From NCBI GenBank assembly GCA_012064415.1, contig SSNU01000186.1, forward strand, positions 1-64,000: DNA of 64,000 nt. Reading direction: 5' to 3'. How positions within the stretch are numbered: the stretch's first letter is position 1; every line of letters begins with the position of its first letter. Source of the DNA: Gyrodactylus bullatarudis (Eukaryota; Platyhelminthes; Monogenea; Gyrodactylidea; Gyrodactylidae). A program made the position numbers and the translations under genes. Below, piece after piece: positions 32,135-43,813 of the stretch. The notes under the pieces were generated by a model. The model saw only the letters and a program-made list of their open reading frames with translations. It was not told where the DNA came from and ran no database searches.

Positions 32135-32441
32135 TTAAGTAATGATGTAAGAGATCTTTGCAGATTTCTCATGGCATAAATTAGCCCTTAAATTCAAAAA
32201 TATCTTCAGCTGTTCTCGATGTATTTGGGAACTTACGATTTTATAAAGATTTTTTTGAAGCCGATTCGAAAGATACTCTTTCACTAACTTTTTTTCCAAT
32301 AAGAAACATTTTTTGAACTGATTTTGGATCATCCTAATTTCGTAGTTTTCAAGCAGTAAAGATGGTTGGAAAATAGGGACTAGACTTTCACAGAATAATG
32401 AAGCGTCTCCTAAAATATCAGTGACCAATTTGTTTTCTTGT
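32135..32441 (-). CDS. Candidate exon of unknown gene
   Basis: From a possible acceptor (TTTAATTAG at 32442) the minus strand is open for about 101 codons: QENKLVTDILGDASLFCESL, ...FQPSLLLENYEIRMIQNQFK, ...KIVSSQIHREQLKIFLNLRA, ending at a TAA. The text is helix-rich and less AT-biased than other open frames nearby, but no family was recognised and no partner exon was found. It may equally be transposon-derived. Confidence 0.3.
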
Positions 32442-32668
32442 CTAATTAAAATTTAGAAAATTAAGGTGAAGGTGTCCCATTTTGGATTAATCTCCAAAAA
32501 TCTTGATAAAAAATGTGACTTTTGTAAAAATCATTAATTTAGGGAGAACAGCTTCATCCTTATGTCACTATCTAATTTGAAATTTGCCATGAACTTGAGA
32601 TTCTTAAAAACCTACTCGAAAGTAATTCTCAATATCTGGTTTTAATTAAAATCAAATTTATAAATTAA

Positions 32669-33138
32669 CCCTAAAGTCCCAGAGAATATTTTTTCATGAC
32701 TCGCATTCAATCTATTGTCTATTCTATGGTTTGTGAATACTTTGATTAAGAATATACAGTTGTTTTAACGCTATTATTTATGGTTCAGAAGTTATCGATC
32801 AAAAGATGACCCAAAAAATGTTATCTTTGTAGCTTTAGCAGATAGAGTTCAGGCGATTGCATATTTGAATTCTGGAGGTATGATCTATGACCCTGGGGAA
32901 TTAGGTTTCCAAAAAAATGTTTTAAACAAAAATTAATTTTTCGTAAAAAATCAACTCTCTTTAAATAAGTATAGCGTGTTTTTGACGAATGATAGAGCCA
33001 AGATCTTTGCGTATTCCAGGAGATTAATAAATTTCCTATCGAATGGGTGGTAAACGAAGTATTTTTTGAGGCTTGAATGAATAATAATGAGTTGTTAAAA
33101 TGACGTGTGACAGAACTATCACTGTGGGACTCTAAGGG
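32669..33138. mobile_element. piggyBac-type MITE, lineage 3, copy 1
   Basis: Left TTAA then CCCTAAAGTCCCAGAG. The right end reads inversely as CCCTTAGAGTCCCACAG next to a mutated TTAA (TAAA). It is 470 bp without transposase. Shared interior (TTTGCGTATTCCA, GGTAAACGAAGTATTTT, GAATAATAATGAGTTG) recurs at 33744-34020 and inverted at 52547-52740. Confidence 0.75.
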
Positions 33139-33740
33139 TAAAAACTGCAACTTGAAAACTATAAATTTACTAAAGAGCAGGTACTCTCTTGTCGAGCTGA
33201 GAATTAGATGTGGACACCAGGCAAGTAAAAGCAATGTAATTCCAGCTTCTTCTTGCTTCTTACTTTACTGATGGCATCACCAATAAAAATAATAGCATCC
33301 GGAAATCATAAAAAATACTTTTGATTGCGTGTGAAATCAAGATGCCTCCCCTGCAATCTGCTCAAATAAGTTACTTGTGAAAAGTGTTATTAATAAATTC
33401 TTTAAAAGATTTTCCATCTCTTCTTTTTCAATTTTATTTTTCGTGTGTGAACTTTCGAATGTTAGCATGCTATTACTAAATGTCTTTTAAATATTTTTTT
33501 TCAAAGCATGCGAAATAACTGCTGGGTAAATATGCATCTCTTTTGTTGTACAAGCTGGACACTTTTATTGTTTATTCTTATAGTCGGGATTGAAAATAAT
33601 TTGATTAACCCTTTGGTATTACCATGCAATTCATATGGGTCTTTGTTGTGAGTTATTGGAAGAGAGGAAGAAACAGATTTATTCAATTAAGCAATTTCCC
33701 TTTGAGGACCCATCGTTCTTACATAACACTGAAATCCACT
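33139..33740. other. Gene-free stretch
   Basis: No gene. A solitary TTAACCCTTTGG near 33605 resembles a piggyBac end but has no partner. Confidence 0.4.
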
Positions 33741-33743
33741 TTA

Positions 33744-34020
33744 CTTAATTCAACCCAGAGAATCTTTAGTCTATGATTTATGAATACGCTGATGAAATTA
33801 GTTTTGGGTCACTTTTTTGATTTCTAAAGGTATAATAATAGTTCTTTTACTTTTTATCTATGAACCTATGAACGATTTTGAAGAATGATACAGCTGAGAT
33901 ATTTGCGTATTCCAAGATATGAATAGATTTAGATTGGTAAACGAAGTATTTTCTGAGCCTTAGATGAATAATAATGAGTTGCTTAAAGGATATGTGATAG
34001 AAATGACCCAGACTTGAATG
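33744..34020. mobile_element. piggyBac-type MITE, lineage 3, degenerate copy
   Basis: CCCAGAGAATCTTTAGTCTATG...TTTGCGTATTCCAAGA...GGTAAACGAAGTATTTTCTG follows the same order as 32669-33138 but with decayed ends. Confidence 0.65.
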
Positions 34021-34514
34021 CTCCAAAATTATTTTCAATTATTCTTGAAGATTTTTTAAAAAAATATGTCTTATCATAACTATATAATGAATCGATGTGT
34101 CAAAAATGATTGTAATCTCTGTCAACTTTTATAAATAGAGGTTTGTTTTCATTTTCAAAAATTCCTTCTTACTACTTTAGAGTAGAATTAAAAATTTAAA
34201 AAACATAATTTGCTGGATATAAGTTATGACCTAATTGTTTAAGTACCTACCTCTAAATACGATTTGTGAGATTTTCTACCAGTTTCTCAGCCATTGGTCA
34301 TCCAAACGTTTCGACTGAAGAAGGCATGTGAAGACAATCAGGATGATTGGATTCCGATGATGTTGATGATTCTATTATTTTTTATTCTCCATATGTCTTG
34401 AATTTATGAATGGTTCTGAAATCTATTTTCTTTAATCGGTGAAAGTTCATCTTTTGAATCGGCTTCCGAAATATATTCTTGATTTTTATCAAAACATTGT
34501 GACTACTACTGTAT

Positions 34515-34700
34515 TACATGATTCACGTAATTTTTCGAAAACGTCCGAAAGTTCGCTTAAAATCATATTTGTAAGCATTATCAGCTCACATTATATTTTA
34601 ATTTTTCAACTTTCACTATTCTTCCTTGAAAAACTTTTATCATTATTTTTTGTGTCACTACTAATGAGAACCGTAAAGTAATGTACATTTGATAAATTCC
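34515..34700. mobile_element. PLE tail fragments meeting in opposite orientation
   Basis: ATTCACGTAATTTTTCG...ACGTCCG (34518-34553) is a reverse-oriented PLE terminus. From about 34573 a forward PLE tail follows (AGCTCACATTATATT...TGTGTCACTACT). Confidence 0.6.
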
Positions 34701-35590
34701 CAAATTCATCGAGGTAAGCTTTAGATGGATTTCATATTCTTCAGAAATAATAGCTCTTTTTCATGTATGTAAATTCACAAAAGAGTTTTCAAATAAAAAT
34801 CTTCTACTCTTAACTAAATTCGTATTTTATTCTATCAAACAGTATCAGATGAATACAAGAATAATTATAAATACAAGCCATGTGCTTACAACTGAATAAA
34901 TCAAATAATTGTTATTAAATCAAAAAAGAAACATGCGTAATTCTTATCGAAAAATTCATACACTCATTTTTACATGCTTCCTTCATAAAATAATCATGAT
35001 ACGTGTGTAAAATTCGATTATTATTATTCGAGCAGGTATCTCTTGATGTTAATGATTAAAAGAGAATGAGAGGGAGAAACACTCGAAATATCCCATATAT
35101 AAATGAATTAAAAAAGGGTCTAATATGCGCCCACAAAAACAAATCAGTATTCAATAATACACACATGTGAAAGTGCGCACTTTAATGAATAATGAATGGG
35201 GAATGAATAGGCGAGAAGAAAAACACCTGTGCGTGTATAGAGAAAAAAGTATTCATTATTTTCAAAATATTTACTTTAACTCGTTAAAATATATTTATCA
35301 AGTGTTTACGTTACAATTGAAAGACTGACAAGTGTTAAAAACCGAAACAATGGTTGACTTTTTTGTATTTTTTTTTTCATAAAATATTTGTATTTGATTG
35401 AAATAGTGAAAAAAAGTTTAATGAAATTTTACCACGTAGAGTGTGTGTAAATATTCCTATTGGTTAGTTGGCGAAAATATATTCATATATATCTGCATTG
35501 GCATACATTAATATACAAATGTAGCATATATAACAATATATCATTGCATACATCATTGTATAAACCAATGAGAGAAAAGGCACGCGTCAG
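34701..35590. other. Gene-free stretch and upstream region of the 196-aa gene
   Basis: AT-rich, with TA-rich simple sequence near 35480-35560. No gene. Confidence 0.4.
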
Positions 35591-35600
35591 TATAAAGTAA
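35591..35600 (+). promoter_or_regulatory. TATA-like element upstream of the 196-aa gene
   Basis: AGTATAAAGT sits about 75 bp before the ATG at 35668, a reasonable distance for a TATA box with a short leader. Confidence 0.4.
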
Positions 35601-35667
35601 GCAGTTATTGTTGAAGCAAGTAGATTATTTTCTTACTGCCACAAAAGACGGACGAGACTAGAAAAAA

Positions 35668-36258
35668 ATGAATAGTCCTGCTCGGCGTTTATTTACGCAA
35701 ACTGAAACGAAAAAGACAAGTGAAGACAGCCAACTTGGCCTGTGCATAACCAAATCATGTCAGGATTTTCTCAAGACATACAACTTTGACGTTGAGACAC
35801 GCAGGCCAAGTAGGTCGGAGACAAATTTGACTCAAATTAAATGGAAATGGGAAAGGATTAATCCCAGTGAGGAATACATTCCCAAGTTTTATCGGTCGAA
35901 CTCAGCCTCTGGAGTGCAGACATCGCCAAAGACTTGTCAAATCGATCAAAAGAAACCCATCATTAAGGAGCCTCTAACTCCCATACTTAACGGACGTATT
36001 GTAAGGAAAAATGTTCAATTGAAAAAGGATAATAATCCCACACATCGAAATTATTCAGAGACTCGAGTTTGTGTTGAAAAACCCTCAGAGGAGAACAAGC
36101 AAAAGTCAAAGAGATCTTGTTCTCTTCAGAGTAGAATTGTAAAATCTACACCTGTCAAGGTTGGGGAAAAGAAATTTATGCAAAAGAGAATAACTGACAT
36201 GCCAGGCTTCCAGTTAACCTCATCTAGTCGACAAATGTCAACACAACGACTCATTTAA
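35668..36258 (+). CDS. Basic Ser/Lys-rich 196-aa protein, unrecognised
   Basis: A single intronless frame beginning MNSPARRLFTQTETKK. It is rich in Lys, Arg, Ser, Thr and Gln, has no predicted membrane segment or signal, and few hydrophobic blocks apart from LGLCITKSCQDFLKTYNF (residues 24-41) and a Trp pair in KWKWERINPSEEYIPKFY. Most of the chain is probably disordered. FTQTE (residues 9-13) and GVQTSP (82-87) resemble the TQT and GVQ-type motifs bound by dynein light chain LC8; several SP/TP sites could be phosphorylated. GC content and codon texture stand out from the flanks, a TATA-like box lies upstream, and AATAAA is near 36596. A role in cytoskeletal or mitotic scaffolding is only a guess. 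Confidence 0.75.
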   Translation: MNSPARRLFTQTETKKTSEDSQLGLCITKSCQDFLKTYNFDVETRRPSRSETNLTQIKWKWERINPSEEYIPKFYRSNSASGVQTSPKTCQIDQKKPIIKEPLTPILNGRIVRKNVQLKKDNNPTHRNYSETRVCVEKPSEENKQKSKRSCSLQSRIVKSTPVKVGEKKFMQKRITDMPGFQLTSSSRQMSTQRLI

Positions 36259-36591
36259 TCCAGAGAGACATTCTATAGATTTTCAACTATTATCTATATA
36301 ATTCCAAGAACAAAGATGCCTCCAGATAAAGAGTTTCCTTAGAGCACAAACCCAGTATTTCTCCTCCGGATAATACGTGATAATAAATTGTCCATTGTAC
36401 AGAATAATAGTTATCATGAAAAAGAACGTCTCTTATACGCAAATCTTTCCCAGTCAAAATTTCATAATTAAATTTGCCAATGTTGTTGATACATGTTTTA
36501 TAAAGCCCTAACTATTTATTTATTTATTTTTAAACCCATGCAAGCCAATTATTATTACTATTTAAATCTTTTATATATTTTTGTAACGAAT

Positions 36592-36602
36592 ACTAATAAA
36601 TC
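36592..36602 (+). terminator. Poly(A) signal of the 196-aa gene
   Basis: CTAATAAATCT lies about 335 bp after the stop codon, a plausible 3' UTR end. Confidence 0.45.
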
Positions 36603-37079
36603 TTGATGTTATTTTTTATACGATCATATATACATAATATATAATGTTGATAATATTGCAAAAGAACATTTCAATTTTGATCCGATAATAAATCTATTAG
36701 TTCAAGAGAAGGTCAAACATTAATTAATTAATCCAGGGTCATGAAGAGAGAAATGTTGAGACGTGAATAAATGAAAAAAAGAAGTGATAAAATCATTGAA
36801 AGTAGAAAGAGTAGTAGTAACCAAGTTGATTTATCCTTTCATATAAACAATCTGCATGTAATAATAATACAAGATGGAGAACACAAGAATGGCACATAAA
36901 AAGTGAGATGAATTTATAGCCAACTAGGTTGCATATTTAATTAGTTGGTCACCTCTTCCCTGGATGAATAATGGAAGCATGACAACAAAACAAGAAAAAA
37001 AGAAATTCTTTCAAAGATTGCATTGTAACCAGCAGTAGAATGAATAGAGGAAGTGGTGGTTTACTAAACATTTTACGAT
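36603..37079. other. Gene-free stretch
   Basis: AT-rich; nothing recognised. Confidence 0.4.
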
Positions 37080-37680
37080 GGAATAAAGCTAGTTGACATA
37101 AAGATTAAAGTTTACAATCTATAGTTTGCAAATACACCTTCTCTGGATAGATAAAATTAATTTTTTGAATTTCATGATGGAATGAGTCCGTAACTCAATC
37201 AGGCAAAAATGAGGCCATTTCCACTTTTTCAATGTTTGAGTTCAAGAGTTTTATCGATTTCGATAAAATTGAAGCAATTAAATGCCGATATTTGGAATCA
37301 AAATTTTGAGTTTGACTATAGAAACTCAGAGAAAATCCCCATTTTCAAGAAAAAGATGAAATATCAAATTTTGAATCATTTTCTCTCATGATTATTGGAA
37401 AATCGCCACACTTGAGATTGCGATTTTTTTTAATTTTCGAATTATTTATCTAATTTTGATGCCTAGTGTATGCATTAAATATGCTCAAATAATTGAAATC
37501 GACAAAAGTTTTGAGTTCAAGAGTTGAAAAAAAATCGAATTTCAACTTTATTTTCGAAATTCTAAAAATTGAAATTTTTCGGAATTTTTTTTATTCCAAC
37601 AATTCATTGGGTTATTTCATCTTCTCCTATTCTAAAATATTTGTGTTCCTGATTATACAGAGAAAAATATTGAGTTTTTG
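37080..37680. repeat. Degenerate foldback element, family 3 relative
   Basis: Starts AGCTAGTTGACATAAAGATT. The interior has imperfect inverted phrases (GAGTTCAAGAGTT, AATTTTGAATCATTTTCTC) resembling 31.4-32.1 kb. The short open frames here are incidental. Confidence 0.5.
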
Positions 37681-37886
37681 CTTCTATCAGGTGAGTAAAG
37701 AAATAAATTTTGGATTACTGTATTCTTGGGCCACCCTTAAACCATTTAGATAACACTATTAGGATCTTGGATTACTTGCACTCAAGAAAAATGACCAAAT
37801 CTTTTAATGGATAAAGCATCACGATAGAAGGATCAAGTTTTATAGAACAAAGTAAAATTTAACTTGGCGATGCCTCGCTATGTCGA

Positions 37887-38066
37887 ATGCTGACCGACCT
37901 CAATCCTGTTGGGACAAAAGTGTATAAGATGAAATTGAAAAGAGTCTACTCGACAACAGGCGAAAATCCACAGTTTCCTGCTTTCGTGTCTTTTTTTCTG
38001 CTTCCTCAATCTGTCCATCTTACTCAGGTTGAATGGCACATTATAGAGAGTAAACTTGGATACTAA
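37887..38066 (+). CDS. Orphan 59-aa coding-like ORF
   Basis: MLTDLNPVGTKVYKMKLKRV, then YSTTGENPQFPAFVSFFLLP and QSVHLTQVEWHIIESKLGY. The composition is balanced and GC higher than the surroundings, unlike the chance ORFs of the window. It lies just before what looks like a LINE 3' tail, so it may be retrotransposon-derived. No family was recognised. Confidence 0.25.
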   Translation: MLTDLNPVGTKVYKMKLKRVYSTTGENPQFPAFVSFFLLPQSVHLTQVEWHIIESKLGY

Positions 38067-38099
38067 TTGAAAGTCTTTTGTAAAGATTCAATCAAACTT

Positions 38100-38300
38100 G
38101 GCGAGGATTGAGTTCATAGGTCACTCGAAAATATCCCTATTCTTTCAGATGATACATTGTTTTTAGCTTACCTTGTTTTTTGTTTGTTTTTATTATTGTA
38201 TTTATGTCTCAACTGTTGAGTACATGTCATGCGATTTTTTGTACAATGTACAAGGCAATAAACTACGTAATAAAGTATTCAAAAAATAATTTTTGTTGAT
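38100..38300 (+). mobile_element. Probable LINE 3' untranslated tail
   Basis: T-rich tract, then TTTATGTCTCAACTGTTGAG and TTTTGTACAATGTACAAGGC followed by AATAAACTACGTAATAAAG. The TGTAC...GGCAATAAA ending is characteristic of jockey/CR1-like LINE tails. Confidence 0.45.
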
Positions 38301-38539
38301 ATGATGTCTATATCAAGAATTCGAATATGAGGCAGATTTTCTGAAATCCAATTTATAAGACTCAATTTAAATTTGACTTCCTCACGATACTGAGGCGAGC
38401 CTTTGAACCATATTTAGTGAACTTAACTTTTTTGTCTAATTTTGAATTTAGGTACCTATTTGAGCTTATAATGAAGAGTTTTCTATGATTACATTGGGAT
38501 TATTCCGGGAATTCGTAAAAATCGTAACTTCTAATTTTA

Positions 38540-39063
38540 AAGGAGACGGCTACGAATTAACCCTCGCCCTGGAAATGGGGTCTCTGTGGACCCCATTTGT
38601 ATTGATTTTCCTATGTCATTTTTATCATTTCCAGGGCGAGGGTTAAGAAGAAAATTGAATTCACTTGTAAATGAACATTAATGATATACAATTGAAGGTT
38701 GTATACAAGACCACAAGTCTATTCAAATTTCAACTTAAAGACAAGCTGAAAGAATCGGAACAATCAAATCTAATTTACTGCCTTGAAGCATCATGTGGAT
38801 CTAGGTATATAGGTAGAACGCAAAGAAAATTAGGAATTAGGATTAATGAGCATTTGAATAAGAACAGCTCATCAATTAAGAAACACATTGACAGATGCGG
38901 ATGCGAGGCGAATGAAAGAAATTTCAAGGTAATTTACAGAAATACAAGCGACAATCTTACGGACCTCAAAATCAGGGAAAAGTTCTATATTATGAATGAA
39001 GACCCAAATCTGTGCATTCAAAAGAACCATACACACAATTTGGAACTGCCATGGCTAAATTGA
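38540..39063 (+). CDS. PLE GIY-YIG endonuclease fragment, split by an 82-bp MITE
   Basis: Downstream of the MITE an intact 130-codon frame (38671-39063) encodes the endonuclease: LIYCLEASCGSRYIGRTQRK holds the GIY-like strand (residues 34-36) and YIG (46-48), separated by PLE-type Cys residues. R57 and E60-H61 follow, and E103 in REKFYI is the likely metal-binding Glu. Upstream, NFKGDGYEL matches NFKGDGFSN of the 24.6-kb copy and is separated by the MITE at 38561-38642. The region between contains a shift, so the whole is dead as a PLE although the endonuclease domain looks complete. It is the best preserved PLE endonuclease in the window and belongs to a different subfamily from the other copies. 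Confidence 0.8.
38561..38642. mobile_element. 82-bp piggyBac MITE
   Basis: Flanked by TTAA on both sides (38557-38560, 38643-38646). The ends are a perfect 17-bp inverted repeat, CCCTCGCCCTGGAAATG, two bases different from the autonomous element at 43.8 kb (CCCTTGCACTGGAAATG). It also carries the subterminal GGGGTC..GACCCC palindrome of that family. Confidence 0.9.
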
Positions 39064-40329
39064 TTTTTAATTCTTCTTTTCTACCTACTAGAAAAGTTTT
39101 TTGGTTTTTCATCAATTGGAATTACGCAAGAGAACTTTTTACAATTTTCATTAAAATTATTCATTCAAACAATTTATTTAATATTGAACCAGGAATTGAG
39201 ACTGAAGAGACCTGGCGAAATGTACATATCTCTATAAAATATAATTCTTTTGTTAATATTTTAATTGATAAAATTAATATGGCTCGATGAATTTTCATTT
39301 TTGGAATTAATGTAACGGTGTTGAAACCAAAGCTCACATAAATTTTGAAATAAAAATGCTGAGTTACTTGCATTCAGTTTCACTAGTTTTTTTAAGAAGA
39401 AAATTTCTGTTTTTGATTGTTGGATTCAACGTGATAACCTCCAAACATCAATGGTTCACAGAGAGATGAAACACGAGCAAAATTCATCAAAATTACAAAT
39501 GGAAATGTATAAAATTACATTAATCATTAAAATAACAAGTCTCTCTTTTGTATTTCCTATGTTGCCATCGACACGAGTGGAATACGAAAAAAAAACTAAT
39601 TAACCAAGTTACTTTTGAGTATTTGTTGATTTCCTCAGCCCTCATTTTACTACATAAATAAAACTTTTTTTTCTATTATAATTATCCAATGACGCAAAAT
39701 ACATGCGGAATATCACAAAAAAAGTATATATATCTCGCGAAATATAATAATAAAATGTTTATTTTATGATAAAATTGAAAGAATTGATGATATTGCTGAG
39801 GATATATTTTACTTTGTATAATTAATGTAATTGGTTTTGATATCCTCTTTGTAGTTTCTATATCAATGAATTGAGCATATCATGTTACCATATGAGACCT
39901 GAGCGATAAAAAGTTATCAAACCATTAAGAATATAGGAAAATTTCCTACAAACCGAGCTCTTACAAATAGGAAAATACTTTTAAACGATGAGGGAATGTT
40001 CTAAGAATTATTTATTATCTGCAGACTCCCTAGTAAATCAGGGAATCTAGAGACTCGTTGTTCATATTCCCTGATCAGCTATTCACTAGTAACATTGAAT
40101 CTGGAAACTTTAGGAATTCTGGGCAACAATCAGTGAGTCTGCAGACTCTCAGGGATTCTGGAAACTAATTATAATTTTTCATTTGAAAACTTAAAACTTC
40201 ATATTTAAATTCATGTAGATGCAACATGAATTTATTTCAATGTTTTTGCGATAACATTAATCTATTTGAAAAACTGTTATGACATCAAGAATACTTGTGG
40301 ATTTGGCTAAACTGACTATAAATAAAAAT
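39064..40329. other. PLE 3' flank and gene-free DNA
   Basis: The GACCTGGCGAAAT phrase near 39210 is shared with 2.08 kb. At 40020-40165 short words (CTGCAGACTC, CAGGGAATCT, CTGGAAACTT) recur irregularly. No gene is supported. Confidence 0.4.
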
Positions 40330-40425
40330 ATGTTAAATATCATCTGAGTACAAAATTCTATGAGAATAATACTCTCATGAATTGTTTGAAGAGAAATATT
40401 TCACCCTGGCCCAATCTTTAGGAAT
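40330..40425. repeat. Diverged partial copy of the 225-bp inverted-repeat sequence
   Basis: ATCATCTGAGTACAAAATTC...TTTCACCCTGGCC parallels ATGATCTGAGTACCAAATTT...TTTCACCCTAGCC at 10.93-11.01 kb. Confidence 0.6.
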
Positions 40426-40429
40426 TATA

Positions 40430-43290
40430 ATTGAAAACTTCAAGTTCTTAAAGTCTGATTGTTTAGAAAGTCTCTTTAACTAAACAGCATTAAAGTCAGA
40501 AAGAAACCACTGCCTCACATCCTAAATCAAGATAAAAAACTCTTCTCTATTATTAATAATTTCATGAAACAAGTAGTAACTCTTCTTAGAAGCTCTATGG
40601 TCAAGATTATACGGAATAAAACTTCAAAGGATTTCCCTACTCTGTTGTCAACATGAAAATAAGGTTTAGCAGCATTTTAATTCAATAAAAACAGTTATCC
40701 AAACTGTTTCTACTTCAATAAATGTTTTTAATCTGATTATTTTAAGCTTATATGATATGAACATAATAATTTTTCACCATTTTCAATATCACGATAAAAA
40801 GAATTGTGAAGAATATCATTTATTTTACTTAATTTATCTCCATGAGGTTATAGTTTTATAACATGTTGTCAAGATATATAAAGCTCATACGGAGTTTAAC
40901 ATGAAAGAAATCGTGAACCCTCGTATGGATACATCAAATGAAAACGGAAGCACCACTTGCTTTCTACGTCCAAGTTTTGTAGATGGCCAAATTTTAAATA
41001 AAATTAATAATTTTTACATCAATCTCAGTAATGATTATTGAACATGACCGTGAATTATATATCAATTTTCATAAATATCAGTAAAATTAGATTTAATTAG
41101 GATAAAACCAACCTTTTTCCAAAGCCATTTCCAGACGTTTCGGTGGATGAGATGCTTTTAATCTTTATCCAAAACCTTAGTACTCCTGTTGATTCCTTTA
41201 TATTTAGATCTGAGAAATCATTCAAAATTTAATATACTATGAAACCAATCAGATCCCCTGTTGAAAAATCAAAAAAGTGAAAAAAAGCATGAAATTAACT
41301 AAATCAAGAATTCTTCTCTTTCTTTATAATTTTAATCAATTATACCACATTTCGATTTCACCAATATGCTTTTATGATTACAAAATTGAGCGGATTCTAA
41401 GATCCCATTGTTCCACCAGTGGAACACAACTCTTTCTCGAGCGATAATTTAAACTGAAAGATACCCAAAACATTTTATTGGCCTCTCTGTAGAAAGTAAA
41501 TTTATTAAGCTACAAAATAATGCTTAATACATAAAGATTGCTTTTCACTGATGCACACCGTAGTTACTTGAAGAAGGGTGACTTTTTGAAAATTTTGTTA
41601 AATATTTAGAACGTTTTTTTGAAAACCTATTTGCTGAGGTCTTATAAAATAAAATAACTTGCGTAAAACAACAGCTGTAGATTTCAAATATACAATTGCA
41701 TGCTCAATATCTCGTATAGTTTAAAAGATAACTGGTTTTAGAGCCAAAAATGCCAATTTTAACCTCTATTATCTCCTGAAATGATAAGTCGGCTTACAAA
41801 AAGGAATTCAGATTCGGAATCAGCTTAATTATTTTGATTATGTTGCAAATTTTGCGTGATAAAAAAAATAATTTGGGACATCAAGAGTTATATAAAAAAT
41901 TTAATTATCACTCCTTAAATGTTAACATTGATTTTAAGGTTTTCAAGAATGAAAACTTTAAGTTTCTAATGCGTCAAGAATACACTTGGCAAGAAGAAAT
42001 GGAAATATTGGACTGACTTTGAATTCAACAATTCAAATATACGGTCATCACAATTTACACAGTGATATAAATCAACACAATAAAATTCCAATCAAATAGC
42101 TATATATATATATTCTCAGTTTTAATAAGAAATACTCCACATTCATTGAAGGTAAACTATCCCAAAATTTTATTATTTATTCAGATGACTGTGAAAAAAT
42201 GTGTTTATGATACATTATTTGGTTGGAATCATCCTTTTATGGTATGTATACTAAGTAAAGTTATAAAAATATTCTTCATTGTTTTTACACGGATATCAAC
42301 AAGATTATATTGGACAAGTATCCTTACCAACTCAATCTTGAGTAAATAAAAAGCAGTTTACAAAGATATTAAATCTTTGTAGCAGTCTAAATGCACCATG
42401 CGAGATTTGGATGGGGATTTTTATTTTTCATTCCAATATTATGAATACGAGTGGACTTTCAGAAGTTCAAGTAAACATATTTTCTATAAGGATGAATGTA
42501 TAGGGGAATTATCGAACTTTTTCTCACCAAATTAAAAAAATTAAATGTTATCCCCGGTAATGAACAAATCAGAGTCTTCAAGTTCTGTTCAAATCATGAT
42601 GAATTTCAATATTTGTAAAAGTATAACATGAAAATCTCAGCAACATCAAATTTGACCCCCTGCTATGCCGTCTGAAGCCATTTATTCAAATTCAAGGAGC
42701 CATTATTCATTTAGAAATGTACTGTATTTTATGATAAATTGCTTGATTTTACAAGAAGGGCTGTTGTAACTTTACGATAAAGTATATTTCAAGAAAATTG
42801 AACAATCTTTAATTTTCATTAACACCAAAATTTAGAAAATCTAAAAGAATGTCAATGGAGGCTTTGGTAACAGGTTCATCATGACCAAAACTTAAGTTTC
42901 AAAAGAGGGTCAAGGATGAAAATTATTCTACCTACGTGTCAACATGTTTAAATAATATTCGTTTCTTTTTATTAACTTTGTTACTTATATGAAATTGACC
43001 TAATTTCTGGATTTCAATGTAACACTCTTCTAACCAAGAACATATGAGAAATTTTCACGTCTCCACCAAGTTTAATGATTCTAACCTAATACTTATGATT
43101 TAAGAAGAAATTCATTCCTTGCAATCCCAAGTATCTAACAAAAGAACAAATTTAAAATGCCCTGGCGATTCTAATGATAATCAACATTCGTGGGTTCTGA
43201 TAAAGTGGGATTTTCCTTTCTGAAAAGCTCTAAATAATCATGAATGTTGAATATTTGCCAGTTTTTTTAATCAATTCGGATTGTCATAAA
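40430..43290. other. Gene-free stretch
   Basis: AT-rich. The frames at 41834-42016 and 42146-42349 (+) have no recognisable content. No repeat other than minor scraps was seen. Confidence 0.4.
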
Positions 43291-43293
43291 TAG

Positions 43294-43749
43294 TAGACTT
43301 GGATGAAATTTTGCAAAATTACTTAAATCGCCCATTTATATAAGAAATTTAATCTTCAAATATTTTAATATAATCCCACCTAATTTTGCTTCAAAATACC
43401 TCCCCATGCTTCTGAAATAAGATAAACAAAATTGTGAAAATTTTCAAATTGAAAACTTTTTTTGACCAATCAAAATTGTTGTATTCATGAAAAATAAGAG
43501 AAATTTAATTTTTAACTACTGTATTGGAAAAAAAACAATTAAAATAGGATTTAAGTCATTTTTGTAACTTTTTACGAATAAATAATGTGAATTCAGGTTA
43601 AAATTATGAAAGTAAAACAATGAAAAACGTTTTTAATTTTATCTTATTCCACAAGCATGGGAGGTGGGATTATATTAAAATACTTGAAGATTAAATTTCT
43701 TATATCAATGGGCGATTTAAGTAATTTTGCAAAATTTCATCCAGGTCTA
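43294..43749. mobile_element. Hairpin MITE family 1, copy 2
   Basis: Starts TAGACTTGGATGAAATTTTG and ends with its inverse CATCCAGGTCTA. Arms include CCCATGCTTCTG / CACAAGCATGGG. It is 456 bp, a full-length relative of 3541-4023. Confidence 0.85.
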
Positions 43750-43813
43750 ATAAATACTCGAAGAAAATATAAATAATTTTCGATTAACCTTGAAACGATT
43801 TAGCCAGACTTAA

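Noticed and set aside
32821..33234. 137-aa minus-strand ORF
   Set aside because: It overlaps a TTAA-type MITE, and the homologous copies at 33.9 and 52.6 kb do not preserve the frame.
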